Shown piece by piece: positions 28,219 to 36,926 of a stretch of DNA of 64,000 bases (its first letter is position 1; the number at the start of each line of letters is the position of its first letter). The stretch is from the NCBI GenBank assembly GCA_913030825.1, contig CAJWCU010000001.1, positions 186,001 to 250,000 on the forward strand, written 5' to 3'. The notes beneath the pieces were generated by a model, which saw nothing but the letters and a program-made list of their open reading frames with translations, did no database searches and was not told the origin of the DNA. Source of the stretch: an uncultured Rhodospirillaceae bacterium. Its GTDB lineage: Bacteria > Pseudomonadota > Alphaproteobacteria > Rhodospirillales > Casp-alpha2. The position numbers and the translations under genes were made by a program.

Positions 28219-30023
28219 CGGCTGACCTCCGCCGTCTCGCGTTCGACCACGACCTTGCGGAACATGCCGGACGCCATGTGGTACATCAGATGGCAATGAA
28301 AGGCCCATTGGCCTTCGGCGTCGGCCTCGATGTCGGCTTCCACGGTCTTGCCCGGCGCGATCGAAATCGTGTGCTTGGCCGGATTGTACCTGCCCGATCC
28401 GGTATCCAGGATCTGCCACATACCGTGCAGATGCATGGGATGGGTCATCATGGTTTCGTTGATGAACTTGAAGCGCACCCGTTCGCCGAACTTCAGGCGG
28501 ATCGGTTCGGCGTCGGAATACTTCACGCCGTTGATGGACCAGACGTAGCGTTCCATGTTGCCGGTCAGGCGGACGATGATTTCCCGCGCCGCCGGGCGGT
28601 CGGGGTATAGCGGCTTGATCGCCTTAAGGTCGGCATAGGACAGGAACTTCCCACCTTCCGCCGCCTTCGGCATCAATCCGCTGCCGGGCGCATAGAATGG
28701 ATCGTCCTTGTCGCCGGACGCCATCGCGCCATGGGCCGAATGATCCATGCCGGACATGGAATGTCCGCCGTGCCCGGCGTGGCTTTCGCCCTTCATCACC
28801 GTGCCGTCGGGCATGGTGTGGGTCATGCCGTGAGGTTGATGGTCGGTCCCCGTCATGGTCGTGCCGTCGGGCATGGTATGCGTCGGGCCGTGGCCCATCG
28901 CCGAATGATCCATGGGGGCGCCCTTTTGGGTCATGGCCCCGTGATCCATCGATCCGTGGTCCATGCCGCCGTGCCCGGCCATGTCGGCCATGGTCAGGAA
29001 CTGTTTCGGGCGGTTGGGCGGCAGGTCCGCGGCCATGCCCATTTCCGGGGCCAGGGTGCCGCGGGCAAAGCCCGTGCGCGCCATGCTTTCGGCGAGGATG
29101 GAGAACGCCTTGGCTTCCTTGGGGCGGACGATGACGTCATAGGTCTCCGCCACGGCGATGCGGAATTCGTCGACCGGCACGGGCCGCACGTTGTTGCCGT
29201 CGGCCTGTACCACGGTCATTTTCAACCCCGGCATGCGGACGTCGAAGAAGGTCATGGCGGCGGCGTTGATGAAACGCAGGCGCACCCGTTCGCCCGGTTT
29301 GAACAGGCCCGTCCAGTTCTGGTCCGCGTTCTTGCCGTTCATCAAAAAGACGTAGCCGGAGACGTCGGCGATGTCCGCCGGAACCATGCGCATGCTGCCC
29401 CAATCCGCGCGGTCGGCGAGGGCGCGTCCGAGGCCCATTTTTTCGGCGTCGTCCAGGAAGGTCGACAGCGTCCGTTGCTGGTAGTTGTAATAGTCGGCGG
29501 ATCGCTTGAGGTTCATCAGGATGTCGCGCGGGCTGTCGTCCGGATGCCAGTCGGATAGCACGACCGTGTATTCCCGGTCGTAGCGGAACGGTTCGCGGGC
29601 CTTCGGGTCGATCACCAGGGCGCCGTACATGCCGACGGCTTCCTGCCCGCCGGAATGGCTGTGGTACCAGTAGGTCCCGGCCTGTTGCGCCGGGAACCGG
29701 TAGGTAAAGGTCTGGCCCGGTTTGATGCCGGGGAAGCTGATGCCCGGCACGCCGTCCTGTTGGTAGGGCAGGATCAGTCCGTGCCAATGGATCGAGGTGT
29801 CTTCGTCCAAGGTGTTGGTGACGTTGATGACCAGGTCCTCGCCTTCCTTGAAGCGCAGGACCGGACCCGGCACGGTGCCGTTGATGGTCATCGCCGTCTG
29901 GTCCCGGCCGGCGACGTTGATGGCCGCCTTGCCGATGGTCAGGTCGTAGGTCCCGGCCCAGGCCGTCGGGGCCAGGGTCAGGGTCAGGGCGGCGGCCAGG
30001 GCCGCCCGGAACAGATGTCGCAT
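28215..30023 (-). CDS. copA: Copper-resistance multicopper oxidase CopA
   Basis: A 602-residue periplasmic multicopper oxidase. The copper sites are clear: IHWHGL (His79, His81), WYHSHSGGQ (His121, His123), HPMHLHGMW and FHCHLMYHMASGM near the C-terminus. Between residues about 350 and 435 is a long Met/His-rich insert with repeats such as MDHGSMDHGAM, a copper-buffering region known from PcoA/CopA. Unusually, the signal (MRHLFRAALAAALTLTLAPT) is Sec-like with no twin arginine, whereas PcoA/CopA proteins are normally Tat substrates. It sits in an operon with a cupredoxin before it and copB after it. The symbol also names the ATPase at 31796; the two are unrelated. Confidence 0.95.
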   Translation of the reverse strand: MRHLFRAALAAALTLTLAPTAWAGTYDLTIGKAAINVAGRDQTAMTINGTVPGPVLRFKEGEDLVINVTNTLDEDTSIHWHGLILPYQQDGVPGISFPGIKPGQTFTYRFPAQQAGTYWYHSHSGGQEAVGMYGALVIDPKAREPFRYDREYTVVLSDWHPDDSPRDILMNLKRSADYYNYQQRTLSTFLDDAEKMGLGRALADRADWGSMRMVPADIADVSGYVFLMNGKNADQNWTGLFKPGERVRLRFINAAAMTFFDVRMPGLKMTVVQADGNNVRPVPVDEFRIAVAETYDVIVRPKEAKAFSILAESMARTGFARGTLAPEMGMAADLPPNRPKQFLTMADMAGHGGMDHGSMDHGAMTQKGAPMDHSAMGHGPTHTMPDGTTMTGTDHQPHGMTHTMPDGTVMKGESHAGHGGHSMSGMDHSAHGAMASGDKDDPFYAPGSGLMPKAAEGGKFLSYADLKAIKPLYPDRPAAREIIVRLTGNMERYVWSINGVKYSDAEPIRLKFGERVRFKFINETMMTHPMHLHGMWQILDTGSGRYNPAKHTISIAPGKTVEADIEADAEGQWAFHCHLMYHMASGMFRKVVVERETAEVSR

Positions 30024-30049
30024 GGGGTCTCTCCTTTATCCGGTCGCCG

Positions 30050-30712
30050 TCATTTGATGCGGATGGGCCCCATCATCCCGGACTCGTAATGGCCCGGAAC
30101 GTTGCACGCGAATTCCAGCGTCGCGTCCTTGGGGAAGGCCCAGATCATTTCCGCCGATTTGCCGGGTTCGACCAGGACGCTGCCACTTTCGGCGCCGTGC
30201 TGGTGGTTCATCGGCGCCATGCCGGGGCCGTGGTCCATCATCATGCGCTCGGGATTGATGCGATCAGCCTCGATCATGCCGTGCTCCATCATCACCATCA
30301 TTTCCTTCTGATGAGCGGCGTGCATGGCGGCGGTGCCCAGGCCGAATTCGTGCAGCAGGCTTCCCTTGTTGACGATCTTGAAGCGGACGGTCTCGCCCGC
30401 CTTCACGGTGATTTCCTCGGGTTCGTAGTAATTGTCCTGCATGACGATATCGATGGTGCGGGTCACGTCGGCGGCTTTGCCGGGTCCTCCGATGGCGTCG
30501 GTCATCGCGCCGTGGTGGCCGGCGGGGCCGTGCCCGCCCGGCATCTGGTCGCCCTGCATCATGTGGCCGCCTTGCATCATATGGCCCTGGCCTTCATGGC
30601 CGTGGCCCGCCTGTCCGGGGCCGGCCAGGGCGGGTGGGGCGAACGTCAGGCCAGCGGCGACCGCAAGCCCGGCACAGGTGGTGCGGATGGTGAATGTGAA
30701 TGAACGGGTCAT
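30050..30712 (-). CDS. Met/His-rich cupredoxin (periplasmic copper-binding protein)
   Basis: A 220-residue exported protein. After the signal (LAVAAGLTFAPPALA) comes a His/Met/Gly-rich stretch and then a cupredoxin domain: YYEPEEITVKAGETVRFKIV, LLHEFGLG with the His ligand, and FACNVPGHYESGMMG with the Cys, His and Met ligands of a type 1 copper site. A second Met/His-rich patch lies inside the domain. It starts 26 bp before copA's ATG in the same direction and probably delivers or buffers copper for it. The start at 30712 has GAGGAT upstream. Confidence 0.88.
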   Translation of the reverse strand: MTRSFTFTIRTTCAGLAVAAGLTFAPPALAGPGQAGHGHEGQGHMMQGGHMMQGDQMPGGHGPAGHHGAMTDAIGGPGKAADVTRTIDIVMQDNYYEPEEITVKAGETVRFKIVNKGSLLHEFGLGTAAMHAAHQKEMMVMMEHGMIEADRINPERMMMDHGPGMAPMNHQHGAESGSVLVEPGKSAEMIWAFPKDATLEFACNVPGHYESGMMGPIRIK

Positions 30713-30914
30713 CTTGTGATCCTCGGTTGTCGGTTGAATACACGGGTGGTGTTTCGAACGACGGCGACAAGGATGCCGCCGTCCCGGCAATGGATTTCCG
30801 TGGGATCGACGGGGCCGCCATAACGGCGTCTCCCAGGGGATCACGCGCCCTCGATCAGGGTCGTCGGTAATTGGGGAATCGAGTGTCGCGCCGCCCGGTC
30901 GGGGCGCACGGAAA

Positions 30915-31337
30915 TCACAGGATGCGCCGGGGCGGCTTGAACATGGCGTCCAAAGACCGGGACGCGGCGGCCTGATCGGCGCGCGGCGTCAGACGTTCCA
31001 TTATGACGGAACGGACCGGGACGAAGGTGATTTCCGGATTGGTGAAACTGGGGAAACAAGCGCTGGCGCAGCAGCCGTGCATGGCGCCGTGTTTCTGGGG
31101 CGATGCGGGATCGACATCCACCGCATGGGCGGGGCCGTCGCATTCCTTCTGGTGATGTGCGGGCATGTCGGTGGTGGCATGATGGCCACCGTGGGCGGCG
31201 ACCGAGGCCGAATGGTCGGTCGCCATGGTCGCATGGCTCATGCCGACACCGGTAAACAGGACAGCGATGGCCAGCAGCGCTGCGCAAACCCGCCGCATGC
31301 CGGATATCGAACGCGATGTCCCGTTCATTTTCATCAT
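30915..31337 (-). CDS. CopL-like His/Cys-rich exported protein
   Basis: A 140-residue protein with a signal (AALLAIAVLFTGVGMSHA) and then many His, Met and Cys residues, ending that part with GCCASACF. This is the pattern of CopL/DUF2946-type small proteins found in copper loci. A direct role in copper handling is likely, but the function is not established and the assignment rests on composition and context. A promoter can be proposed just upstream at 31345-31374. The 202-bp gap to the cupredoxin gene (30713-30914) holds no gene; its promoter is not obvious. Confidence 0.7.
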   Translation of the reverse strand: MMKMNGTSRSISGMRRVCAALLAIAVLFTGVGMSHATMATDHSASVAAHGGHHATTDMPAHHQKECDGPAHAVDVDPASPQKHGAMHGCCASACFPSFTNPEITFVPVRSVIMERLTPRADQAAASRSLDAMFKPPRRIL

Positions 31338-31344
31338 GGCCGAT

Positions 31345-31374
31345 ATTTTACCATTTGAGTTCCGTGCCCCACAA
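31345..31374 (-). promoter_or_regulatory. Possible sigma-70 promoter of the CopL-like gene
   Basis: On the minus strand TTGTGG (31374-31369) and TAAAAT (31350-31345) are separated by 18 bp and end eight bases before the start codon at 31337. That short leader makes the promoter somewhat doubtful. Confidence 0.4.
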
Positions 31375-31398
31375 GAAAGCCGCGCGACCGCCCACCAC

Positions 31399-31791
31399 TC
31401 AATGGTCCGGGCCCGCCAGGCCGTCGATGATCGGGCAGTTGGGCCGTTGATCGCCGTGGCAATGGTCGACCAGGTGTTTCAACGTTTTCTGAAAGGCTTT
31501 CAATTCGGCGATCTTGTCCGCGATCTCGGCCAGGCGTTCCTGGGCGATGGCCTTGACGTCGGCGCTCGCGCGGTTTTCGTCTTCATAAAGCGACAACAGG
31601 GCGCGGCAGTCCTCGACGGAAAAGCCCAGCCCACGGGCCCGCTGCACGAAGCGCAGCTTGTGCACGTCTTCCGGGCCGTAGACGCGATAGCCGTTATCGC
31701 CCCGCGCCGGGACGACCAGCGATATGTCCTCGTAATAGCGGATCGTCTTGGCCGGCAGGCCCGATTGCTTGGCGGCGTCGCCGATGTTCAT
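31399..31791 (-). CDS. cueR: Copper-responsive MerR-family regulator CueR
   Basis: A 130-residue MerR-family activator. The winged-helix core begins MNIGDAAKQSGLPAKTIRYY. The metal-binding loop CHGDQRPNCPII has Cys111 and Cys119 eight residues apart, as in Cu(I)/Ag(I)/Au(I)-sensing CueR. It starts 4 bp after the ATPase stop, so it is expressed with its target. The matching operator is at 34227-34257. Confidence 0.95.
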   Translation of the reverse strand: MNIGDAAKQSGLPAKTIRYYEDISLVVPARGDNGYRVYGPEDVHKLRFVQRARGLGFSVEDCRALLSLYEDENRASADVKAIAQERLAEIADKIAELKAFQKTLKHLVDHCHGDQRPNCPIIDGLAGPDH

Positions 31792-31795
31792 GGTG

Positions 31796-34195
31796 TCAGA
31801 CCTCCCCGATGTCGGCGCGGCGCAGGCGCAGCGCGTTGGTGATGACGGATACTGAACTCAGGCTCATGGCGGCGGCGGCGACCATGGGCGACAGCAGAAT
31901 GCCGAACACGGGGTAGAGCACCCCGGCGGCCACCGGCACGCCCAGCGCATTGTAGACCAGGGCAAAGAACAAATTCTGTTTGATGTTGCGCATGGTCGCG
32001 CGGGCCAGGTTGCGGGCCCGCACGATACCGTTCAAATCGCCCTTCACCAATGTCAGCCCGGCACTTTCGATGGCCACGTCGGCCCCCGTGCCCATGGCGA
32101 TGCCGACATCGGCCTGGGCCAGGGCGGGGGCGTCGTTGACGCCGTCGCCGGCCATGGCGACCTTGCGGCCCTGGGCCTGCAAGTCCTTGACGATCTTGGC
32201 CTTGTCCTCGGGCAGGACGTCGGCGCGGATATCGTCGATGCCCAGGTCGGCGGCGACCGCGCGGGCGGTCCGTTCGTTGTCGCCGGTCGCCATGACGATG
32301 GCGAAGCCCTGAGCATGCAGCGCCTTGATGGCGTCCGCCGTGGTGTCCTTGACCGGATCGGCGACGGCGATCAGGCCCGCCAGCGCGCCGTCGACGGCGA
32401 CGAACATGACCGTTTCGCCCTTGTCCCGCCGGGCGTCGGCATCGCTGCCCAGGCTGCCCCGGTCGAGCCCCAGGTCATCCATCATGCGGGCGTTACCCAA
32501 GGCGACCTTGCGGCCGTCGACGCGGCCGGAGACGCCCTTGCCGGTCACGGCCTCGAAATCCTCGGCCTCGGTCAAATTCAGGCCGCGGTCTTCCGCCCCG
32601 GCGACGACGGCTTCGGCGAGCGGGTGTTCCGATCCGCGCTCCAGCCCGGCGGCCAGGCGCAGGACGGTGTCTTCGTCCTGGCCGTCCGCCGCCTGGACGG
32701 CGACCAGTTTCGGTTTGCCCAAGGTCAGGGTGCCGGTCTTGTCGACGATCAGGGTGTCGACCTTGGCGAAGCGCTCCAGCGCCTCGGCATTTTTGATCAA
32801 CACGCCCGCCGCGGCGCCGCGCCCGGTCGCCGTCATCACCGACATGGGTGTCGCCAGGCCGAGCGCGCAGGGGCAGGCGATGATCAGCACGGCGACTGCG
32901 GCCACCAAGCCGTAGGCCATGGCCGGCGACGGGCCCCAGATCGTCCAGGCGACGAAGGCCAGGACGGCGACGGCGATGACCGACGGGACGAAGATGCCGG
33001 CGACGGAATCGGCGACTTTCTGGATTGGCGCGCGGGACCGCTGGGCCGAGGCGACCATTTCGACGATCCGGTTCAGCATGGTATCGGCGCCGACGCGTTG
33101 GGCCTCCATGATCAGGTTGCCCGTGCCGTTGATGGTCGCACCCGTGACCGGATCACCGGCGGTTTTCTCCACGGGCACCGGCTCGCCCGTGATCATGGAT
33201 TCATCGACGGACGACCGGCCTTCCAGGACGACGCCGTCGACGGGGACCTTGTCGCCCGGGCGAATGCGCAGGTGGTCGCCGGTCTGGATTTCCTCCAAGG
33301 GGACTTCTTCTTCCGTGCCGTCGGCGCCGATGCGCCGGGCGGTCTTGGCCGCCATGTCGAGGAGCGCCCGGAGGGCGGCGCCTGTGCGGTCGCGGGCCCC
33401 CAGTTCCATCAACTGGCCCAACAGGACCAGGACGACGATCACGGCACCGGCTTCGAAATACACACCGACGTGACCTTCCGGTCCCCGGAAGCCGTCTGGG
33501 AAGATGCCGGGCGCGGTCACCGCGACCAGACTGAACAGATAGGAGGCGCCGACGCCCATGGCGATCAGCGTAAACATGTTGAGGTTGCCGCTGATCACGG
33601 ATTTGACGCCGCGCTCGAAAAACGGCCAGCCGCACCACAGGACGACCGGCGTCGCCAGGGCCAGTTCGATCCATTGCGCCGCCGTTTCGCCGACGGCGTC
33701 GCGGATGCCCAGGCCCAGCATCGGCCCCATGGTCAGGACCAGCAGGGGCAAACTCAGCACCGCGCCGACCCAGAACCGCCGTGTGAAATCGACCAGTTCC
33801 GGGTTCGGGCCTTCATCGCCGGTCGGTATGCCCATGGGTTCCAGCGCCATGCCGCAGATTGGGCAATCCGCCGGTTTATCGCTGATGATCTCCGGATGCA
33901 TGGGGCAGGTGTATTTGGTGCCCGCCGGCATATCTTCCGCCTGCTTGCGATGCGCACCCGACAGGTAATGCTCCGGGTCGCCGGAGAACTTGGTTTGACA
34001 GCCCTGGCAGCAGAAATGATAGGTCGTGCCGTCATGGTCGAAAGTCGGTTTCCCCGCGTTCAATTGCACGGTCATTCCGCAGACAGGATCTTTCGCGGTA
34101 TCGCCTTTCGCGCCGCCATGGCTATGGCCGTGGCAGCCGCCGGCGGCCGGTGCGGTGTCGGAGGAATGGGTGTGTGGGGCGTGGGAATTGCTCAT
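31796..34195 (-). CDS. copA: Copper-exporting P-type ATPase with YHS and heavy-metal-binding N-terminus
   Basis: A 799-residue P1B ATPase. The CPC motif [12 protein letters not shown] (Cys441, Cys443), TGEP (336-339), DKTGT (Asp485) and [10 protein letters not shown] are intact, defining a Cu(I) exporter. Instead of HMA domains the N-terminus has a His-rich lead (1-30), a YHS domain (DPVCGMTV ... FCCQGCQ, 36-75) and a heavy-metal-binding domain (YTCPMHPEI ... [10 protein letters not shown], 95-120). It heads an operon with cueR and is controlled by a CueR-type promoter. Confidence 0.96.
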   Translation of the reverse strand: MSNSHAPHTHSSDTAPAAGGCHGHSHGGAKGDTAKDPVCGMTVQLNAGKPTFDHDGTTYHFCCQGCQTKFSGDPEHYLSGAHRKQAEDMPAGTKYTCPMHPEIISDKPADCPICGMALEPMGIPTGDEGPNPELVDFTRRFWVGAVLSLPLLVLTMGPMLGLGIRDAVGETAAQWIELALATPVVLWCGWPFFERGVKSVISGNLNMFTLIAMGVGASYLFSLVAVTAPGIFPDGFRGPEGHVGVYFEAGAVIVVLVLLGQLMELGARDRTGAALRALLDMAAKTARRIGADGTEEEVPLEEIQTGDHLRIRPGDKVPVDGVVLEGRSSVDESMITGEPVPVEKTAGDPVTGATINGTGNLIMEAQRVGADTMLNRIVEMVASAQRSRAPIQKVADSVAGIFVPSVIAVAVLAFVAWTIWGPSPAMAYGLVAAVAVLIIACPCALGLATPMSVMTATGRGAAAGVLIKNAEALERFAKVDTLIVDKTGTLTLGKPKLVAVQAADGQDEDTVLRLAAGLERGSEHPLAEAVVAGAEDRGLNLTEAEDFEAVTGKGVSGRVDGRKVALGNARMMDDLGLDRGSLGSDADARRDKGETVMFVAVDGALAGLIAVADPVKDTTADAIKALHAQGFAIVMATGDNERTARAVAADLGIDDIRADVLPEDKAKIVKDLQAQGRKVAMAGDGVNDAPALAQADVGIAMGTGADVAIESAGLTLVKGDLNGIVRARNLARATMRNIKQNLFFALVYNALGVPVAAGVLYPVFGILLSPMVAAAAMSLSSVSVITNALRLRRADIGEV

Positions 34196-34226
34196 GGCAG
34201 GGATCCGAATTTCATGTTACCCGCCT

Positions 34227-34257
34227 TACATAAGGGTTCCAGTCGCTGGAAGGTCAA
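34227..34257 (-). promoter_or_regulatory. CueR-activated promoter with 19-bp spacer
   Basis: Minus strand: -35 TTGACC (34257-34252), 19-bp spacer, -10 TATGTA (34232-34227). The spacer carries the dyad CCTTCCAGCGACTGGAACC. The overlong 19-bp spacing and this dyad are the signature of MerR-family promoters that need the metal-loaded regulator to be bent into an active shape. The start codon of the ATPase is 31 bp downstream. Confidence 0.9.
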
Positions 34258-34318
34258 GGGTAGTCGCATGTCGCCTCGAGGCGCCATAGGCCATACCGAT
34301 ACATCCCATCGGCATTAG

Positions 34319-34327
34319 CGATTTGAC
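34319..34327 (+). promoter_or_regulatory. Shared CGATTTGAC site, copy 1 (before the PbfA-like operon)
   Basis: CGATTTGAC, in the wider context TTAGCGATTTGACGTAT. The identical 9-mer occurs upstream of aepX, phnW and phnA. It contains a TTTGAC -35-like element and lies 60 bp before the start chosen for the aminotransferase-like gene. It is probably the site where the LysR regulator at 45133 contacts promoters of the phosphonate regulon. Confidence 0.65.
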
Positions 34328-34386
34328 GTATGGCTAAGCCGATGGCGACACTCGCGCTTTCTACATCCAGGAACGAGCGCCCGGCC

Positions 34387-35784
34387 ATGCCCTTTGAAAC
34401 GCCCCCCGCCCAATCCGAAGGCGAGAGCAATACCTCGTCCCGGCGGCGTGATTGGGCGGCGGGGGCGCTGGGCGATGCCTCGCGGGCGGCGCTGGCTGAA
34501 GACGCGAAGCTGTTCCTGCATCAGTCCGTCTCGACGCCTTGCCTGTCCGTCATCACCAAGGCCGAAGGCCCCTGGATCGAGGACGCCGAGGGCCGCCGCT
34601 ACCTCGATTTTCACGGCAACAACGCCCATCACATCGGCTACGGACATCCGCGATTGAAGAAGGCCATCGCCGATCAGATGGACGCCTTGCCCTTCGCACC
34701 CCGGCGCTTCGCCTGCGAGCCCGCGACGGCGCTGGCGCGCAAGCTGGCCGATATCGCGCCGGGCGACCTATCCAAGGTGCTGTTCACCACCGGCGGGTCC
34801 GACGCGGTCGAGGTTGCGCTGAAACTCGCCCGCGCGGCGACGGGGCGGTTCAAGACCGTGTCGTTCTGGGATGCTTTCCACGGTGCGGGGTTCGGGGCGT
34901 CCTCGGTCGGCGGCGAACAGTTGTTCCGAGGCGGCGCGATCGGCCCCTTGCTGGCGGGGACGGAACATGTTGCCCCCTTCGCCTGCTACCGCTGCCCTTA
35001 TGGCTATCCCGAACGGGACGGTCAGCCGGACTTGGACCTCTGCAAGATGACCTGCGCCAACATGCTGCGCTACGTGCTGGAAAAGGAAGGCGACGTTGCC
35101 GCCGTGATCGCCGAACCCGCCCGTGCCGTCCCTTATATCCCGCCGCCCGGGTTCTGGGCCGCCGTGCGCCAGGCCTGCGACGATGTGGGCGCGCTGCTGA
35201 TCTTCGATGAAATCCCCACGGGCCTGGGCAAGACCGGGCGGATGTTCGCCTGCGACCATGACGGCGTGGTGCCGGATATCCTGGTCATGGGTAAGGGCCT
35301 TGGCGGCGGCATCCTGCCGATCGCCGCCGTGATCGCCCGGCCGGAGTTGGACGTCGCGGGCGACTATGCCTTCGGCCATTACACGCATGAGAAAAACCCG
35401 GTCACCACGCGGGCCGGGCTGACCACCATCGAAATCATCGAGGACGAAGATCTGGTCGAAAACGCGGCCCGGGTCGGCGCCCATGCGCTGGCCCGCCTGC
35501 ACGACATGAAAGACAGACATGGCGTGATCGGCGACGTGCGCGGGCGCGGATTTCTGTTCGGCGCCGAACTGGTCAAGGACCGCGCGGGGAAAGAACCCGC
35601 CCCGGAATTGGCCGAGGACGTTCTCTACCGTTGCCTCGACGGCGGTCTGTCGTTCAAGATTTCCATGGGCAACACCTTGACCCTGACGCCGCCCCTGGTG
35701 GTGACGATGGCACAGATGGTCCAAGCCCTCGACGTTCTGGAAGGCGCCATCGCGGATGCCGCTCAGGCCGCCGGTCTCGCCTAA
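34387..35784 (+). CDS. Class III aminotransferase-like PLP enzyme, candidate (R)-1-hydroxy-2-aminoethylphosphonate ammonia-lyase
   Basis: A 465-residue fold-type I PLP enzyme. LIFDEIPTGLGKTG holds the PLP-binding Asp and VMGKGLGGG the Schiff-base Lys, with FTTGGSDAVEVALKLAR as the phosphate cup. Class III enzymes include PbfA, a lyase that turns 1-hydroxy-AEP into phosphonoacetaldehyde and ammonia, which would feed PhnY. The PbfA reading is supported by the upstream site shared with aepX, phnW and phnA, not by any residue I can verify. An ordinary aminotransferase remains possible. I chose the ATG at 34387 because an ATG at 34330 lies almost on the regulatory site. It heads a five-gene plus-strand unit. 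Confidence 0.75.
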   Translation: MPFETPPAQSEGESNTSSRRRDWAAGALGDASRAALAEDAKLFLHQSVSTPCLSVITKAEGPWIEDAEGRRYLDFHGNNAHHIGYGHPRLKKAIADQMDALPFAPRRFACEPATALARKLADIAPGDLSKVLFTTGGSDAVEVALKLARAATGRFKTVSFWDAFHGAGFGASSVGGEQLFRGGAIGPLLAGTEHVAPFACYRCPYGYPERDGQPDLDLCKMTCANMLRYVLEKEGDVAAVIAEPARAVPYIPPPGFWAAVRQACDDVGALLIFDEIPTGLGKTGRMFACDHDGVVPDILVMGKGLGGGILPIAAVIARPELDVAGDYAFGHYTHEKNPVTTRAGLTTIEIIEDEDLVENAARVGAHALARLHDMKDRHGVIGDVRGRGFLFGAELVKDRAGKEPAPELAEDVLYRCLDGGLSFKISMGNTLTLTPPLVVTMAQMVQALDVLEGAIADAAQAAGLA

Positions 35785-35812
35785 ATCTTCAAGACCCGGA
35801 AAGGGGCCCGCC

Positions 35813-36832
35813 ATGGTGAAAGCCGTCCGCACGGACCGCGAATTGGAATGTCCGGTGATCGACGCGGGGCTCAAGGCCATGGGCGTCGATTTGGTCAAGG
35901 TCCCCGACGGGGCGGGCGAGAACGTGTTGATTGACGCGGTCGCCGACGCCGAGCTGATCCTGATGTGCTACACGCCGATCACCGCGCGGGTGATCGAGGC
36001 GGCACCGAAGCTTAAGGGCATCGTCAAATACGGTGTCGGCATCGACGCCATCGATATCCCGGCGGCCCGGGCGCGCGGCATCCCCGTGGTCAACGTGCCG
36101 GAATACGCCGAACGCACGGTGGCCGAGGGGGCGTTCACCCTGATGCTGGCGCTGGCCAAACGACTGATCCCCATGGACCGCGCGATGCACAAGGATGGCT
36201 GGATCTGGCCGACCGGCGACTGGCGCGGATCGGACATCGCGGGCAAGACAGTGGGCATCGTGGGTGCCGGGCGGATCGGCCGGTCCTTCGCCCAGATGGC
36301 GGGGGCGGGCTTCGGTGCGCGGGTCATCGCCTACAGCCCCCATACCCCGCCGGAAGACCTGCGCGCCCTCGGGATCGAGCCGGTCGCGGACCTGATGGAC
36401 CTGATGGCGGAAAGCGACGTGGTCTCCGTCCATTCCGTGCTGAACGACGAGACGCGGGGGCTGATCGGCAGGGCCGAACTCGCCGCCATGAAGCCGACGG
36501 CCTTCATCCTCAACGTCGCGCGGGGGGCGGTGATCGACGAGGTCGCGTTGGTCGACGCCCTGGTCGAAGGCCGCATCGCCGGGGCGGGGCTGGATGTCTA
36601 CAGCCAGGAGCCGCTCGCCCTCGACGGTCATCCCATGAGCGCTCTATACGGCATGGATAACGTGATCCTGCTGCCGCACATGACGTTCTTTACGAACGAG
36701 GCCATGGAACGGCTGGAGGAGGAGACCTTGGAGCGCTGCCGCGAAATCCTCGACGGGCGCCCGGTCACCGTGAAGTCGCCCGACCCGCGCCTGCGCGCCC
36801 AGGCCCAGGGCGTGCGCTTCGTCGATCCGTGA
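35813..36832 (+). CDS. D-isomer-specific 2-hydroxyacid dehydrogenase (phosphoglycerate dehydrogenase-like)
   Basis: A 339-residue NAD-dependent dehydrogenase. The Rossmann motif is VGIVGAGRIGRSFAQM, and the catalytic Arg, Glu and His are found in NVARGAVID, VYSQEPLALD and LLPHMTFF. It resembles the SerA-like group without regulatory ACT domain. AAAGGGG precedes the ATG. It lies 28 bp after the aminotransferase-like gene and is presumably in the same transcript; the natural substrate is unknown, with a small hydroxyacid or its phosphonate analogue as a guess. Confidence 0.88.
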   Translation: MVKAVRTDRELECPVIDAGLKAMGVDLVKVPDGAGENVLIDAVADAELILMCYTPITARVIEAAPKLKGIVKYGVGIDAIDIPAARARGIPVVNVPEYAERTVAEGAFTLMLALAKRLIPMDRAMHKDGWIWPTGDWRGSDIAGKTVGIVGAGRIGRSFAQMAGAGFGARVIAYSPHTPPEDLRALGIEPVADLMDLMAESDVVSVHSVLNDETRGLIGRAELAAMKPTAFILNVARGAVIDEVALVDALVEGRIAGAGLDVYSQEPLALDGHPMSALYGMDNVILLPHMTFFTNEAMERLEEETLERCREILDGRPVTVKSPDPRLRAQAQGVRFVDP

Positions 36833-36926
36833 GCAGGTGCGGAAATCCGCTGGCGCGTCGCAAGACGGCGGGCTAACTTTCGGTCTTCCATCGCAGCCGC
36901 GCAACGAGCCTGAAAGAAAGGCCGCC

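Noticed and set aside
28730-28980. Repeated short units inside copA that look like a repeat array
   Set aside because: They encode the Met/His repeats of the oxidase (MDHGSMDHGAM type), in frame with the gene, without the equal spacers of a CRISPR.
34330-34386. Upstream ATG for the PbfA-like gene
   Set aside because: It lies three bases after the shared CGATTTGAC site and would place the promoter inside the gene; the extra 19 residues have no family support.
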